From contig NC_014501.1 of NCBI RefSeq assembly GCF_000147335.1, positions 5,324,501 to 5,388,500 on the forward strand: 64,000 bases of DNA, written 5' to 3'. The stretch comes from Gloeothece verrucosa PCC 7822 (GTDB lineage Bacteria; Cyanobacteriota; Cyanobacteriia; Cyanobacteriales; Microcystaceae). Both the position numbers and the translations under genes were made by a program. Each line of letters opens with the position of its first letter. Within the stretch, counting starts at the first letter, position 1. Of the stretch, positions 25,755 to 37,699 are shown in pieces. Under the pieces are notes generated by a model that saw nothing but the letters and a program-made list of their open reading frames with translations, was not told the origin of the DNA and made no database searches.

Positions 25755-27794
25755 CTATCCCTGTGACGTTTTGTAAACACTTGATCCCTTTGGTATAACC
25801 GCACACACTATACGGTCGCGTCCTTGTTGTTTGGCTTGATATAAAGCTTCATCAGCCCGATGTAACAATAATTCATAACTATCACCATGTTTAGGAAAAC
25901 TGGCCACTCCCATAGAAACGGTAATGGATTCTAATTTTTGATCCCGTACTTGAACGTTAAGAGTTTTAATGTTGGTTTGCAGTTGTTTAGCACGTTTTTC
26001 GGTGTCTTCTAAAGAAGCATCGGGCAGAATAATAATAAATTCCTCACCACCATAACGACAGGCAATATCAGACTCTCTAACATTTTCTTGTAGCAGTTTT
26101 CCCATCACCTTGATGACGGCATCCCCTGCATGATGACCCCAAGTATCATTAAAACGTTTAAAATGGTCAATATCTAATATAATTACCCCTAATGAATTAT
26201 TATTTCTGGTAGCCCGATGCAATTCTCTAATCATGGACGCTTCTAAATAACGTCGATTAAATAACCCCGTCAGAGGGTCACGAAAACTTTGATGTTGTAG
26301 GGTTTCTCTTAATTTTAAATTCGCTAAAGCAATGGCAATCTGTTTAGAAACTGTTTCAGCTAATTTTCTTTTAGCAGGATTCAAGGGTTCTGGTTGTTGA
26401 AAACTTAAATAGAGTAAACCTAGGGTTTCTCCTTGTGCCATCATGGGAAGGCAAAGGCTGGCGCAGATGGAGGGTTGATGATGAATATGTTGACAGTATA
26501 AGCTAGGAAATGATTTTTCGCCGATATGCACTGAGCCTCTGCGTAAAGCCCAACATTCATCAGGAGAAAAAACCGTTTGCGTGTTTAAAGGGTTTCCCCA
26601 ACTGGCTACTACTTCTACTAGGTTACGGGATTCTTTGATCATAAATACAGCCCCATGACATTCGGGAAATAGCGGCTTGAGCAAGTCGCCGAGAGCGTTT
26701 TCGGCTTCTTTTACTGTTAAACAGGCTTGCAGAAAATCGGTCATATCTCCCAAACGGATCATTTCTTGGGTTCGTGCTTCTAGTTCTTGTACCCGTTGAG
26801 CAAATTGGGTATTGATGTGCTGTAAATTTTGTTCGGCTTCTTTACGTTCTGTAATATCGGAGGCAATGCCAATAATTTGTCGTGCTTTTCCATCCGCTTG
26901 CCGCTCAAATAGTGTGTCGCGGCTAACTAACCACCGCCATTTCCCTTTAATATCTTTGACTCGATATTCTATTTCTAAATAACTGCCTGGTGTTAGAGAT
27001 AAGCAACGCTTAAGGTGTTGTTCGACAAACTTTTGATCCGCCGGATGAATGTGATCGCCGACTAATCCCACTACACTATTTCCTAGCTGTTGTAGTTCTT
27101 CTAAGCTGTAGCCTAGCGTTTCACTAATCAGTCGATTACAGTAAATGTTGCGTCTTTCTACTAGGTCATATATATAGAGATTGTTAGGGATTAAATGGGC
27201 AATTTGTTCTGTGAATTGTTTACTTTCCCGTAAAGCACTCTCAGCCTGTTGACGTTCAAAAATCTCTTGTTCTAATTTTTGGTTAATATCGATCAAATCT
27301 GCTGTTCTTTGCTTCACCCGTTTTTCTAGTTCGGCATTGAGAAGACGGACTGTTTGTTCGGCTGTCTGACGTTCTCGGATTTGACTTTCTAATTCTCCAT
27401 TTAGGCTTTCTAGTTCTTTTGGAGAGGGTAAGGCGATGGCTGTGGGAATTAAAGGATAAAGTTCTATGGCTGTATAGATGGAAACTAGAGCAGTTAACGC
27501 TTTTAATGAGCCTGATACCCAGTAAGCCGGATACCACAATGTCCAAATTGCTAACAAATGAGTGGTTCCACAAGATAAAATAAATGCACTAAATAAGATG
27601 AAAATTCCTCTGAACGGAACGTCTGAGCGCTTTTGAATAAAGTAAATTAACATGATCGGAATAGAATAATAGGCTAGGGCTATTAATGTATCACTCACTA
27701 TATGGAGCCAAACCAGACTCGTTTGCCAAAGATAGCAATGCCCATGAGGAATGTAGCTTTTAGGAGCCAAGAAGTTACTTATAAATTCCCACAT
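25755..27794 (-). CDS. Ethylene-binding-domain sensor with PAS, GAF and GGDEF domains (predicted diguanylate cyclase)
   Basis: A 679-residue membrane sensor. Residues 25-110 form three membrane spans matching the ethylene-binding domain of plant ETR1 and Synechocystis SynEtr1: the copper ligands C75 and H79 (FILSCGTTHLL) and the conserved D35 and Y42 align with ETR1 C65, H69, D25 and Y32 at a constant offset of ten. A coiled coil (about 128-185), a PAS/PAC domain (about 190-325), a GAF-like domain (about 350-500) and a GGDEF domain follow. The active site is GGEEF at 582-586, with an inhibitory-site RESD at 573-576, so the cyclase should be active and product-inhibited. It would make c-di-GMP in response to ethylene or another ligand of the copper site. 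No EAL domain is present. Confidence 0.85.
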   Translation of the reverse strand: MWEFISNFLAPKSYIPHGHCYLWQTSLVWLHIVSDTLIALAYYSIPIMLIYFIQKRSDVPFRGIFILFSAFILSCGTTHLLAIWTLWYPAYWVSGSLKALTALVSIYTAIELYPLIPTAIALPSPKELESLNGELESQIRERQTAEQTVRLLNAELEKRVKQRTADLIDINQKLEQEIFERQQAESALRESKQFTEQIAHLIPNNLYIYDLVERRNIYCNRLISETLGYSLEELQQLGNSVVGLVGDHIHPADQKFVEQHLKRCLSLTPGSYLEIEYRVKDIKGKWRWLVSRDTLFERQADGKARQIIGIASDITERKEAEQNLQHINTQFAQRVQELEARTQEMIRLGDMTDFLQACLTVKEAENALGDLLKPLFPECHGAVFMIKESRNLVEVVASWGNPLNTQTVFSPDECWALRRGSVHIGEKSFPSLYCQHIHHQPSICASLCLPMMAQGETLGLLYLSFQQPEPLNPAKRKLAETVSKQIAIALANLKLRETLQHQSFRDPLTGLFNRRYLEASMIRELHRATRNNNSLGVIILDIDHFKRFNDTWGHHAGDAVIKVMGKLLQENVRESDIACRYGGEEFIIILPDASLEDTEKRAKQLQTNIKTLNVQVRDQKLESITVSMGVASFPKHGDSYELLLHRADEALYQAKQQGRDRIVCAVIPKGSSVYKTSQG

Positions 27795-28578
27795 AAATCT
27801 TGAAAAATGTATATTGATTTACGCCTTTTACATAAGGGTTTTTTCAGGTGATTTTGAACATTTTTATTTTTTATTTTATCTTAATATTTTAATACATTAC
27901 TTAGGTTCAATCAATCTTTTTAAGATAAGTCTTAAGACTTAAGTGAAATTACTTAAGGGCTTATGCCTGAAGGGTTAAAACCCACTCATAACTCATCTGA
28001 GAGAGAAATTTGAGCCGCAAAATATCATCGAGTTATGAGAGTAAATCTTAAATTTATCTTTATTCAATCTCAAAAAAATTGGGTTGAGGATATAATAAAA
28101 TCAAATACAACAGTCATCAAAAATTTTTGGTTAACTCAGATTTCCTAGTCCCTTTCTAGGGAAACAGGGAATAAAAGGCTAGAATTAACTCTTCGCTCAA
28201 TGGCGATGACAAAAAAATAAATTAGATAGCGGTCAAAGGCTTTAACTAAAAAAGTTTAAAGTTCAAACAAGCTATATTAACCAATTATTGCCGACGAAAT
28301 TAGAGGCAAATGACTCGGGCCATCTAGCCAATAAACAAGAACTATTGTTAAAAAGAAATAATAGATTCTAAAAATTTTCAAAATATCTACTTAGATTTTT
28401 ATCAGTAAATTCTTCTATACAGACAAGTAACATCCCAGTTTTTTTGGTGTGAAAATAGGAACTGTCACCCCTTGATACGAGAAACTAGGGAACCTATCAC
28501 CCTAGTCACGCCCTTTTCTAAAAATTATTTGACTGCTCAAGCCGCCGTTTTATTACCTATCATGGATAGGCAACAAAC
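27795..28578. other. 784-base non-coding region between divergent genes
   Basis: No gene is visible. The region contains the promoters of two divergent genes and several hairpins near its right end. An imperfect hairpin of TTTCCTAG/CTAGGGAAA type occurs at about 28141-28163. The strongest structures are at 28484-28570 and are listed separately. Confidence 0.5.
28484..28570 (+). promoter_or_regulatory. Mutually exclusive hairpins that can hide the ribosome binding site of the next gene
   Basis: Hairpin A is ACTAGGG (28484-28490) with CCCTAGT (28500-28506). Hairpin B is CCTATC (28556-28561) with GATAGG (28565-28570), and its right arm is the Shine-Dalgarno-like GGATAGG eight bases before the ATG at 28579. 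The loop of hairpin A also carries CCTATC (28493-28498), so it could pair with the same GATAGG. This layout is that of a translational switch; it is inferred from base pairing alone. Confidence 0.35.
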
Positions 28579-29469
28579 ATGAAAATGTTATTATCCTCTT
28601 ACCTTGCCATTTTATCCTATCGTCAGATGCTATCCTCTAGCCCACTGACCAAGAATCTTAATAAAATTGCTCTCCTTTCCCGGATTTTTGCCTATGATTA
28701 CTATTTATTTTTTTCCGGGTTGAGAAACAGTGGGAAGGTTTTGGCGGCATTTAAGCCCAAAAACTCCTCGGGTCATTTTTTAGGGATTTTAAGCTGTGGT
28801 TTTCAAGAAGAAAATCACATAATCTTAATCAGGCAGAAAATGAGCGATTTAGTTTTGTATTTATGGGAATATTTTCTCCAAAACTTTAGGTTATGGATTG
28901 AAGCAATTTGTGGGAATAAGCAAGAATTGCTATCGGCTAAATTATCCGACATCTGGCAAGGAAAAAACTGTACTTTTGAATACCATTATTTAGGGAGTTA
29001 TGGCAGTTATCGCTCACTAGATGCCCTCTTTCGCCTAGTCTCCAATGAACAGAGCGATTGTCAAGAATCTATGAGCTATTGGCTGACTTTAAAGGAGATA
29101 AAGCCTAAAAAAGAACAAGTTCTCATAGGAGAAGTCCAAAACGCTTTTGAGAGGACCCTTACCCTAAAAAAACTTCTACAAGAAGAAAAACGGGTGACTT
29201 TTGATGATTTTGATACAAATCTGTTAGGGGAAAATAAAATGATTTTCGAGCAGAAACTAAACCTTAAATCAAGCTTAAGGTTCGAGCTTATTCAGGAACA
29301 GTTAAACCCAGAGAGAGGTCAAGGTTTTTACTCAGTTATTGACGGAAATAAATGCTTAAAAAACTATAGTGAAACGGGAAAAAAATTCAAAAATAAGGAG
29401 ATAACTTTTAGGGATACTTTTCTTGACGAATACAGAAAAGAAAATTCGATTGGGCTGTTATTCGCTTAA
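28579..29469 (+). CDS. Unrecognised 296-residue protein
   Basis: I cannot place this protein in a family. It has no clear signal peptide, though the first 25 residues are mildly hydrophobic (MLLSSYLAILSY). The middle (about 95-170) is rich in aromatic residues and Leu, while the C-terminal third is strongly charged and Lys/Glu-rich with RGQGFYSVIDGNK near 255. The start ATG at 28579 is preceded by GGATAGG in a hairpin. A receiver protein gene follows 225 bases downstream on the same strand, and the ethylene-type sensor gene is divergent upstream, so a signalling role is possible but only by association. Confidence 0.5.
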   Translation: MKMLLSSYLAILSYRQMLSSSPLTKNLNKIALLSRIFAYDYYLFFSGLRNSGKVLAAFKPKNSSGHFLGILSCGFQEENHIILIRQKMSDLVLYLWEYFLQNFRLWIEAICGNKQELLSAKLSDIWQGKNCTFEYHYLGSYGSYRSLDALFRLVSNEQSDCQESMSYWLTLKEIKPKKEQVLIGEVQNAFERTLTLKKLLQEEKRVTFDDFDTNLLGENKMIFEQKLNLKSSLRFELIQEQLNPERGQGFYSVIDGNKCLKNYSETGKKFKNKEITFRDTFLDEYRKENSIGLLFA

Positions 29470-29694
29470 GCTAAGGAACCCCAAAAAACAAGTAAAATCA
29501 CCTAAACTAGCCAGGTGAAAGCGCCCAAAAATCTTTAGGGTTTTTCATACAGTTAAAAAAAGTAATCACTCAAGAGAGTATTACAAAGCTTATACAAAGA
29601 TAAAAACAATATAACGTTGCCCGATAGGAGAGTCCTCTCAAGCTGTATGTTGGTAAACAGAACTAAAAAAAGTTAAGTAAAGAGGTTAAAACAA

Positions 29695-30228
29695 ATGGTA
29701 ATGCTTGAAAACCTTAAATTAAGTATTTTTACTCAAAAAGAAAATCATCCCAAGCTTAGGAGCAAGGAAAGAATACCAAATGAGTTAGCCTCTCCTTGGA
29801 AAATTTTAATTGTGGATGATGAAATCGGTATTCACGAAATGACTAAATTAGCGTTAAACAATTTCACATTCAAAGGAAAAAACTTAACATTTCTCAGTGC
29901 TTACTCAGTTCAAGACGCAAAACTCATCACTAAAACCCATTCTGATATAGCTCTAATCTTTTTAGATGTGATCATGGAAACTGATAACGATGGCTTAGAA
30001 GTAGTGGAATATACCCGTAAAGTGCTAAAGAATCAGCGAGTCAGCATAGTCATGCGGGCGGGACAATCCCAAACTCTTCCTGAAGATATAGTAACGATGA
30101 ACTATGATCTGAATGATTATAAAGTCAAAACAGAACTAACTGTCGAAAAATTTTCAACGGTAGCCTTTCAAGCTTTAAAAACTTATCAAAATAAAGCCAC
30201 TCGACAACACCGAGTAATCCCCCATTAG
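29695..30228 (+). CDS. Stand-alone response-regulator receiver (DUF3369-associated type)
   Basis: A 177-residue single-domain receiver with a 33-residue polar N-terminal extension. The acidic pair is D41-D42 (IVDDE), the phosphoacceptor D91 (IFLDVIMETDNDG) and the conserved Lys is in NDYKVKTELT near residue 140. The stretch FKGKNLTFLSAYS and the YDLNDYKVKTELT ending are typical of receivers that precede DUF3369 in sensor proteins, but here no output domain follows. It could act as a phosphate sink or bind a partner protein. AGAGG lies 8-9 bases before ATG 29695. Confidence 0.8.
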   Translation: MVMLENLKLSIFTQKENHPKLRSKERIPNELASPWKILIVDDEIGIHEMTKLALNNFTFKGKNLTFLSAYSVQDAKLITKTHSDIALIFLDVIMETDNDGLEVVEYTRKVLKNQRVSIVMRAGQSQTLPEDIVTMNYDLNDYKVKTELTVEKFSTVAFQALKTYQNKATRQHRVIPH

Positions 30229-30285
30229 ATGAAAAAATAAACGCAATATTCTCAATATCTATTGTTATAGAAAAAATGCCAAGTT

Positions 30286-31215
30286 TTAAGCAACAGGTTC
30301 AAAAGTAGATAGACTCGGTAACCAATCTTGCCGTAATTTAGCAATAGCTAATTCTTTTTGCTTTGCTTCTACTTCTATCCAAGGCGCATAGCGGTAAGAA
30401 CTCGGCATAACCGTAATGAAATCACTATGGCGTGGGTCGTTAAAAAACTGTTCCCCATTGGAAATATGAACCAGTTGCCATTGGGGAATTGCCCAAGTTG
30501 TCCGCGCTTGTGCTAACATTTCGGCAACGCTTGGGTCTTCATAAGTGTCTAAATGTTCATGAATGACGTGATGATGAGCGTCAAAAACCATCGGAATTTC
30601 GGCGGCTCGACAAATTTCGATCAGGGTGGCGGCACTATAAGTATACTCATCATTTTCTAGGGTTAAACGTAATCGAATTGCATCGGGTAAAGAGCGAATT
30701 ACACTCACTAACGGCTTTGCGCGATCGCCTTTTCCCCCGTGAATGTTCATCAATGACCAAGGGGACTGAGGGAGTCCGAGTAAGTCAAAGATCATCGCTT
30801 GAGCCGCCAGTATTTTTATACTGTTTTCTACCACCTGCGGACGATCTGAATTGAGGACAACAAACTGGGGAGGATGAGACACCAAGCGAATTCCTGATGT
30901 GAGCGCATAACGGCCGACTGTTTCTAGCATCGGTGCTAGTTGGGTTAAAACCCCTTCTCCTACTGGGTCATCTGAAAAGGGAAAAAGGGTAGAATTGATC
31001 CGATATAGGCGTATTCCTTCACTCACACAAAAGGTGATGGCAGCATTTAAACGGTTGATGTTATCGGTATAAAGTGCCTGCAAGAGTTGTTCTTGTTCAC
31101 TAATAGATAGTGATAGTAATCTTTTGCGGGTTACAGTACGAAAACGAATCGTGCTATTAGCTGTAATGCATACTAGCCCCAATTCTGGTAAGTGAGCAGG
31201 AATTTTACTGTTCAT
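30286..31215 (-). CDS. uvsE: UV-damage endonuclease
   Basis: A 309-residue UvdE/UvsE family protein, recognised from LGLVCITANSTIRFRTVTRKRLLSL near the N-terminus, the segment GIRLYRINSTLFPF, RLVSHPPQFVVLNSD, MNIHGGKGDRAKPL and DAHHHVIHE with metal-binding His residues. The enzyme is a TIM-barrel metallonuclease that nicks DNA 5' of UV photoproducts and starts an alternative excision-repair route. It overlaps the upstream DoxX gene by four bases (start ATG at 31213-31215 against the DoxX stop), so the two are translationally coupled. Confidence 0.9.
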   Translation of the reverse strand: MNSKIPAHLPELGLVCITANSTIRFRTVTRKRLLSLSISEQEQLLQALYTDNINRLNAAITFCVSEGIRLYRINSTLFPFSDDPVGEGVLTQLAPMLETVGRYALTSGIRLVSHPPQFVVLNSDRPQVVENSIKILAAQAMIFDLLGLPQSPWSLMNIHGGKGDRAKPLVSVIRSLPDAIRLRLTLENDEYTYSAATLIEICRAAEIPMVFDAHHHVIHEHLDTYEDPSVAEMLAQARTTWAIPQWQLVHISNGEQFFNDPRHSDFITVMPSSYRYAPWIEVEAKQKELAIAKLRQDWLPSLSTFEPVA

Positions 31216-31670
31216 TGATGGATCTCAGATGCGAGGTTAGCGGCAAATTCAGAAGCTCCGGGTTGCTTCTCTGGTTTCTGAGTATACCACCAGGCCCAGG
31301 CAATTAACACGGCTTGAAAGGGGAGTCTGAACCAATAGAGTAAGGGATGATGAGGAATGCCCTCAATAGGAATGCTATGAAGTGCTTGGTTAATATTGGC
31401 CGGAAAAACGGCTATAAATAGAGCAATGAGTCCCCAAGCGGCGAATACACTAATAAAGGGGATGAGTAAACCGATGCCGCCTAAAATTTCAAAGATGCCG
31501 CTCAGATAAACTAAGGTAAAGGGTTCAGGAAGTTGAGGAGGGATAATTCTAGCGTATTGATCAGGCCGGATAAAGTGAGTAGTACCCACTATCATCAGGC
31601 ATACGGCGAAGATGCCGCGTAGTATTTCTTTGCGGCTAAACCGGTTAGAAGGCTGTTGCAATGATGTCAT
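31212..31670 (-). CDS. DoxX family membrane protein
   Basis: A 152-residue protein with four predicted membrane spans. The segments VCLMIVGTTHFIRPDQYARIIPP and SGIFEILGGIGLLIP are characteristic of DoxX/DoxD-like proteins, whose biochemical role is mostly unknown and may involve redox or quinone chemistry. It is the first gene of a two-gene operon with uvsE, overlapping its start by four bases. Association with a DNA-repair gene hints at a stress role but is not proof. Confidence 0.82.
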   Translation of the reverse strand: MTSLQQPSNRFSRKEILRGIFAVCLMIVGTTHFIRPDQYARIIPPQLPEPFTLVYLSGIFEILGGIGLLIPFISVFAAWGLIALFIAVFPANINQALHSIPIEGIPHHPLLYWFRLPFQAVLIAWAWWYTQKPEKQPGASEFAANLASEIHQ

Positions 31671-31898
31671 AAGCTTGATGATTAAAGGGTTTTTTGCGAT
31701 TATTTAAACCTTAGCAAGTAGTGATGCAGAAGTCCTTCTGTCTAAAGAATTAATCGTTTTTGTAACTGTAGGGGAACTTGCATACATATAAAATGCTAGT
31801 CAGAAAACCCTTACCAGTGAAGTTGCCATCAAGACTTTATTGGTGTAAAATCCAAACCCAACTACCCTAATTTTTTTGAGTAAAGTTTAAAAATAAAC

Positions 31899-32795
31899 AT
31901 GAGTCATCTATTACAAAAGAATCAATCAATGCGGCTACCGAGCTTTCTAATTATTGGTGCTGCTAAATCAGGCACAACAACCTTATATCATTACTTGTCT
32001 CAGCATCCCAACATTTATATGCCTTATAGGAAAGAACCTGCTTTTTTCGCGGTAGATGAGAAATATGCTCAGGGTTTAGAATGGTATGCTTCGCTTTTTA
32101 ATGACGCTAAACCCGATCAAATTTGTGGAGAAGCATCAACCGACTATACTAAGTTTCCACAGTATCCTGAAACGGCTGCAAGAATTGCTCAGACTTTACC
32201 CGAGGTAAAGATGATCTATATTATGCGGAATCCTGTAGATCGAGCTTACGCTTATTATATGCATTGGGGACGACAATTAGGATATAAAGAAACTTTTGAA
32301 GAGCGCATGAAGCAGACAAATATATATTTAGATGCCAGCTATTACATAATGCAGATTGAACAATATCTCCAGTTTTTTCCGAAAGAATCTTTTCGGTTTT
32401 TGTTGATGGATGATTTAATTCAACAACCGGCAAAAAGTTTGCAGGAAATTTGTCAATTTATTGGGGTTAGTCACGATATTGATTTAATGAGTAATATGGG
32501 AATAGTGGCTAATTCAGGCAAGAAAATTTTACAATATAAAATCCGAAACCAAATAACGGCTCCCTTGCGTAAGATCCCTGGATTCACCTCTCTATCATCA
32601 TTAGTGCCTCAACAAGGGCGAGAGTGGATTTACAAGCAATTAAAAAATTTTTCCTATGGAAAAAACATTGAAGAATTTTACACCCCTAAACCTATGTTAC
32701 CTGAAACTCGCCAATACTTATTAGAAAAGTTTAAAGAACCTAATCAAAAATTGGCTGAGTTCATCAACCGTGATTTGTCTCATTGGTCATATTAA
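31899..32795 (+). CDS. PAPS-dependent sulfotransferase family protein
   Basis: A 298-residue sulfotransferase. The 5'-phosphosulphate loop is IIGAAKSGTTTLYHYL at about 18-33, the 3'-phosphate site includes MIYIMRNPVDRAYAYYMH near 106-123, and ICGEASTDYTKFP lies between. These proteins transfer sulphate from PAPS to sugars or other acceptors, and in cyanobacteria often sit near polysaccharide genes; here no such genes are adjacent, so the acceptor is unknown. Start ATG 31899 has no strong Shine-Dalgarno. A terminator follows at 32827. Confidence 0.87.
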   Translation: MSHLLQKNQSMRLPSFLIIGAAKSGTTTLYHYLSQHPNIYMPYRKEPAFFAVDEKYAQGLEWYASLFNDAKPDQICGEASTDYTKFPQYPETAARIAQTLPEVKMIYIMRNPVDRAYAYYMHWGRQLGYKETFEERMKQTNIYLDASYYIMQIEQYLQFFPKESFRFLLMDDLIQQPAKSLQEICQFIGVSHDIDLMSNMGIVANSGKKILQYKIRNQITAPLRKIPGFTSLSSLVPQQGREWIYKQLKNFSYGKNIEEFYTPKPMLPETRQYLLEKFKEPNQKLAEFINRDLSHWSY

Positions 32796-32826
32796 GTTAT
32801 AGTTTAGCCCGGGAGCTTCCTAATGG

Positions 32827-32846
32827 AATGGGAGCTTCCCATTTTT
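32827..32846 (+). terminator. Rho-independent terminator of the sulfotransferase gene
   Basis: ATGGGA (32828-32833) pairs with TCCCAT (32837-32842) around a three-base loop, extended by A/T pairs, and is followed by TTTT to 32846. It also separates this gene from the convergent nuclease-like gene. Confidence 0.65.
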
Positions 32847-32883
32847 GTCATTCTGCTTAATTTGTGAAAATAAGATTTTCATA

Positions 32884-33339
32884 CTAGAAAACTTCTTCAA
32901 ATTTTTGACTTTTATGCTCTAAATAATCTTTATTAGATTTATTTATTTTTTTTAATTTCTTTCTTAATTTGGTTATTTGGCTACTGTTTAAATCAGGAGC
33001 AGTCATTTTACTCGTTACTATTCGAGCATAAATGGTAAATTCTGGCAAATGTTTCTGTAGTTGAGTAAGTGAAGCGTCTATTTGTTCAGCCGCTTCGGGT
33101 AAATGACTTCCTTTCAGTTCAATAAATATCGCTGATTGATCAGTACAGTTAACAATTAAATAATCACATTTTTTTCCTTCGATAATTAAACAACCATCTA
33201 CTCGAACTAGGCAAAATTTTTTTGAAGTTTTGTTAATTATCTTATATATTCGCTTTTCGCGTTTATCTCTAGCAACGATTTCCTTTCTGTCATCACAAAA
33301 GTCTGTACATTGATGCTGTTCAAAATAGTCATTACCCAT
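32884..33339 (-). CDS. Small PD-(D/E)XK-like nuclease candidate, partner of the ATPase gene
   Basis: A 151-residue protein without a recognised family name. It contains an arrangement typical of restriction-like nucleases: VDGC at 47-50, D59 in KKCDYLIV, then E74-L-K76 in FIELKGS, and Q86 in a following helix (EAAEQI). The N-terminus is Cys-rich (C11, C15) and polar; the C-terminus is Lys-rich. This suggests a D...ExK metal site, though no similarity search was possible. It begins six bases after the ATPase stop on the same strand, so the two form an operon. It would be the effector of the pair. Very low GC compared with the surroundings. Confidence 0.55.
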   Translation of the reverse strand: MGNDYFEQHQCTDFCDDRKEIVARDKREKRIYKIINKTSKKFCLVRVDGCLIIEGKKCDYLIVNCTDQSAIFIELKGSHLPEAAEQIDASLTQLQKHLPEFTIYARIVTSKMTAPDLNSSQITKLRKKLKKINKSNKDYLEHKSQKFEEVF

Positions 33340-33345
33340 CGTTGT

Positions 33346-34673
33346 TTAATCATCCAGATTAAATAGTTTATCGAAGGTTTCGTTAATAATTCGAGATGCA
33401 CTATCTATTTTTTCTGCTTGAATTAGCTTGAGTTCAGGATCAATTATAGATTCATAACTATCACCGTCAATAAAATAAGCTGAAGTTCGCTCAATATCAA
33501 GCCAAAGTTTAGGATTTACAAGTTTAGCAACTTCATCAGGTTTATCTTTTCCAATTTGGTGAGCATATAATAGGTTATTAAATGCAGAAAGGATATAAGG
33601 GCTATGGGTAGTTATAATAATTTGATTCTGGTTAACATTAGCTAATAAAGCCATTAATTTAACCATTTCGTTTTGTGCTTCTGGGTATAAATGGGTTTCG
33701 GGTTCTTCAATAACAGTAAGAAAATTAGCTCCGATTAAAATAAGTCGGAATATGAATAATATAATCCATAAAGCTTCTTGTTGTCCTGATGAAGCATATC
33801 CTAATTTAACATAATTTTGGTCATTAAAATATAATCTTTCTTCTTCGCCCACTACTTTATATTTACTTTTTAATATTTTATTCATAATTTTAATAGCTAT
33901 TTCAGATTCTTCAAAATTTTCTTTATGCTCATCAATATTTTTATGACTTTTGATTATATCTATTAAATCATTTTGAAATTCAGGCTTAAAAACTTTAGTG
34001 ATTCCTATAAAATTTTGATTAAAAATATCTAAAGTTTCAAGATTGAAGTCTGAATCTTTTAAGAACGATAATAAACTTCTTGATGCAGGAATAAATATGA
34101 TTGTTTTATCATTTTCAAAGAAACTATTAATTCGTTTTGTTAAAATATCTAAATAATTTTCTCTTTCTGTATTTAATTTATTCTTATCTAATGTTTGCTT
34201 CTCTAAAATTTGATTATTTAATTCTTCTTGCTTATAATTTATGACTTCTCTAAATATTCGCTCTAATTCTGTAGTAATAATTTCACTCCAAACAATTTGT
34301 AAAGCAAATTTAACTTCTAGTCCAGAAAAAAATTTTTGTTTAAGAGGAACAAATTCTATAAATTTATTATCTGAATAGTAATATTTAATTTTAAAAGGAG
34401 GATTCTTGTCAATATCCCACCAAATAATCGAAAGGTTTCGGGATAAATTTTTTTTAAATTCTTCAATTAAGTTATTAGTAGTTGGTAAATCTGATTGTTT
34501 AATAACATTATTAATGAAGTCAATTAGAAAATTTTTAACAGACTTAAAGAAAAAAATCAACTTAGCAATGGTACTTTTCCCACTAGCTTGAGGACCAATA
34601 AAAATCATAACATCTTTGACCTCAGCCTCAAAATAAGAGACTGGGCCAAAGTTTTCAATAATTATTTTTTCCA

Positions 34674-34674
<1 letters not shown>
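33346..34674 (-). CDS. OLD-like / AAA_15-type ATPase (ABC-class), candidate defence ATPase
   Basis: A 442-residue ABC-class ATPase. It begins IIIENFGPV, and Walker A is GPQASGKST at 27-35. The middle is a long helical, Lys/Asn/Glu-rich region (about 120-270). The signature SSGQQEALW lies near 295, Walker B with EEPETHLYPEAQ near 321-334, and the H-loop is TTHSPYILSAFN. This is the head pattern of OLD-like ATPases, as in PARIS AriA or Septu PtuA. No C-terminal TOPRIM nuclease is visible. The ATG at 34674 overlaps the clpB stop as TAATG, so translation is coupled to clpB. The gene is much poorer in GC than clpB, suggesting horizontal acquisition. Its downstream partner is a PD-(D/E)XK-like protein. 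Confidence 0.75.
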
Positions 34675-37448
<2,774 letters not shown>

Positions 37449-37699
37449 TCTTGGCTTTCTCTCAATCCCTATGCAATTACGGGTTTCAGTGGTTAGTATA
37501 GCAATTTACTTGTTAGCTTTTTCTTGAAGTTTGAGGGAATGCTTACTTTTGTTACAGAGCCAATTAGATCTGTCCACTAATTTAATATTGTAACAAGAAT
37601 ATGGGGAGACAGTCACAGGGAATGACTAATGACGAATGACTGCGGGCTTTTTAGATCACTAAGACTATACCACAAAGCCGCTCTCTTATGGGCGAGGTT

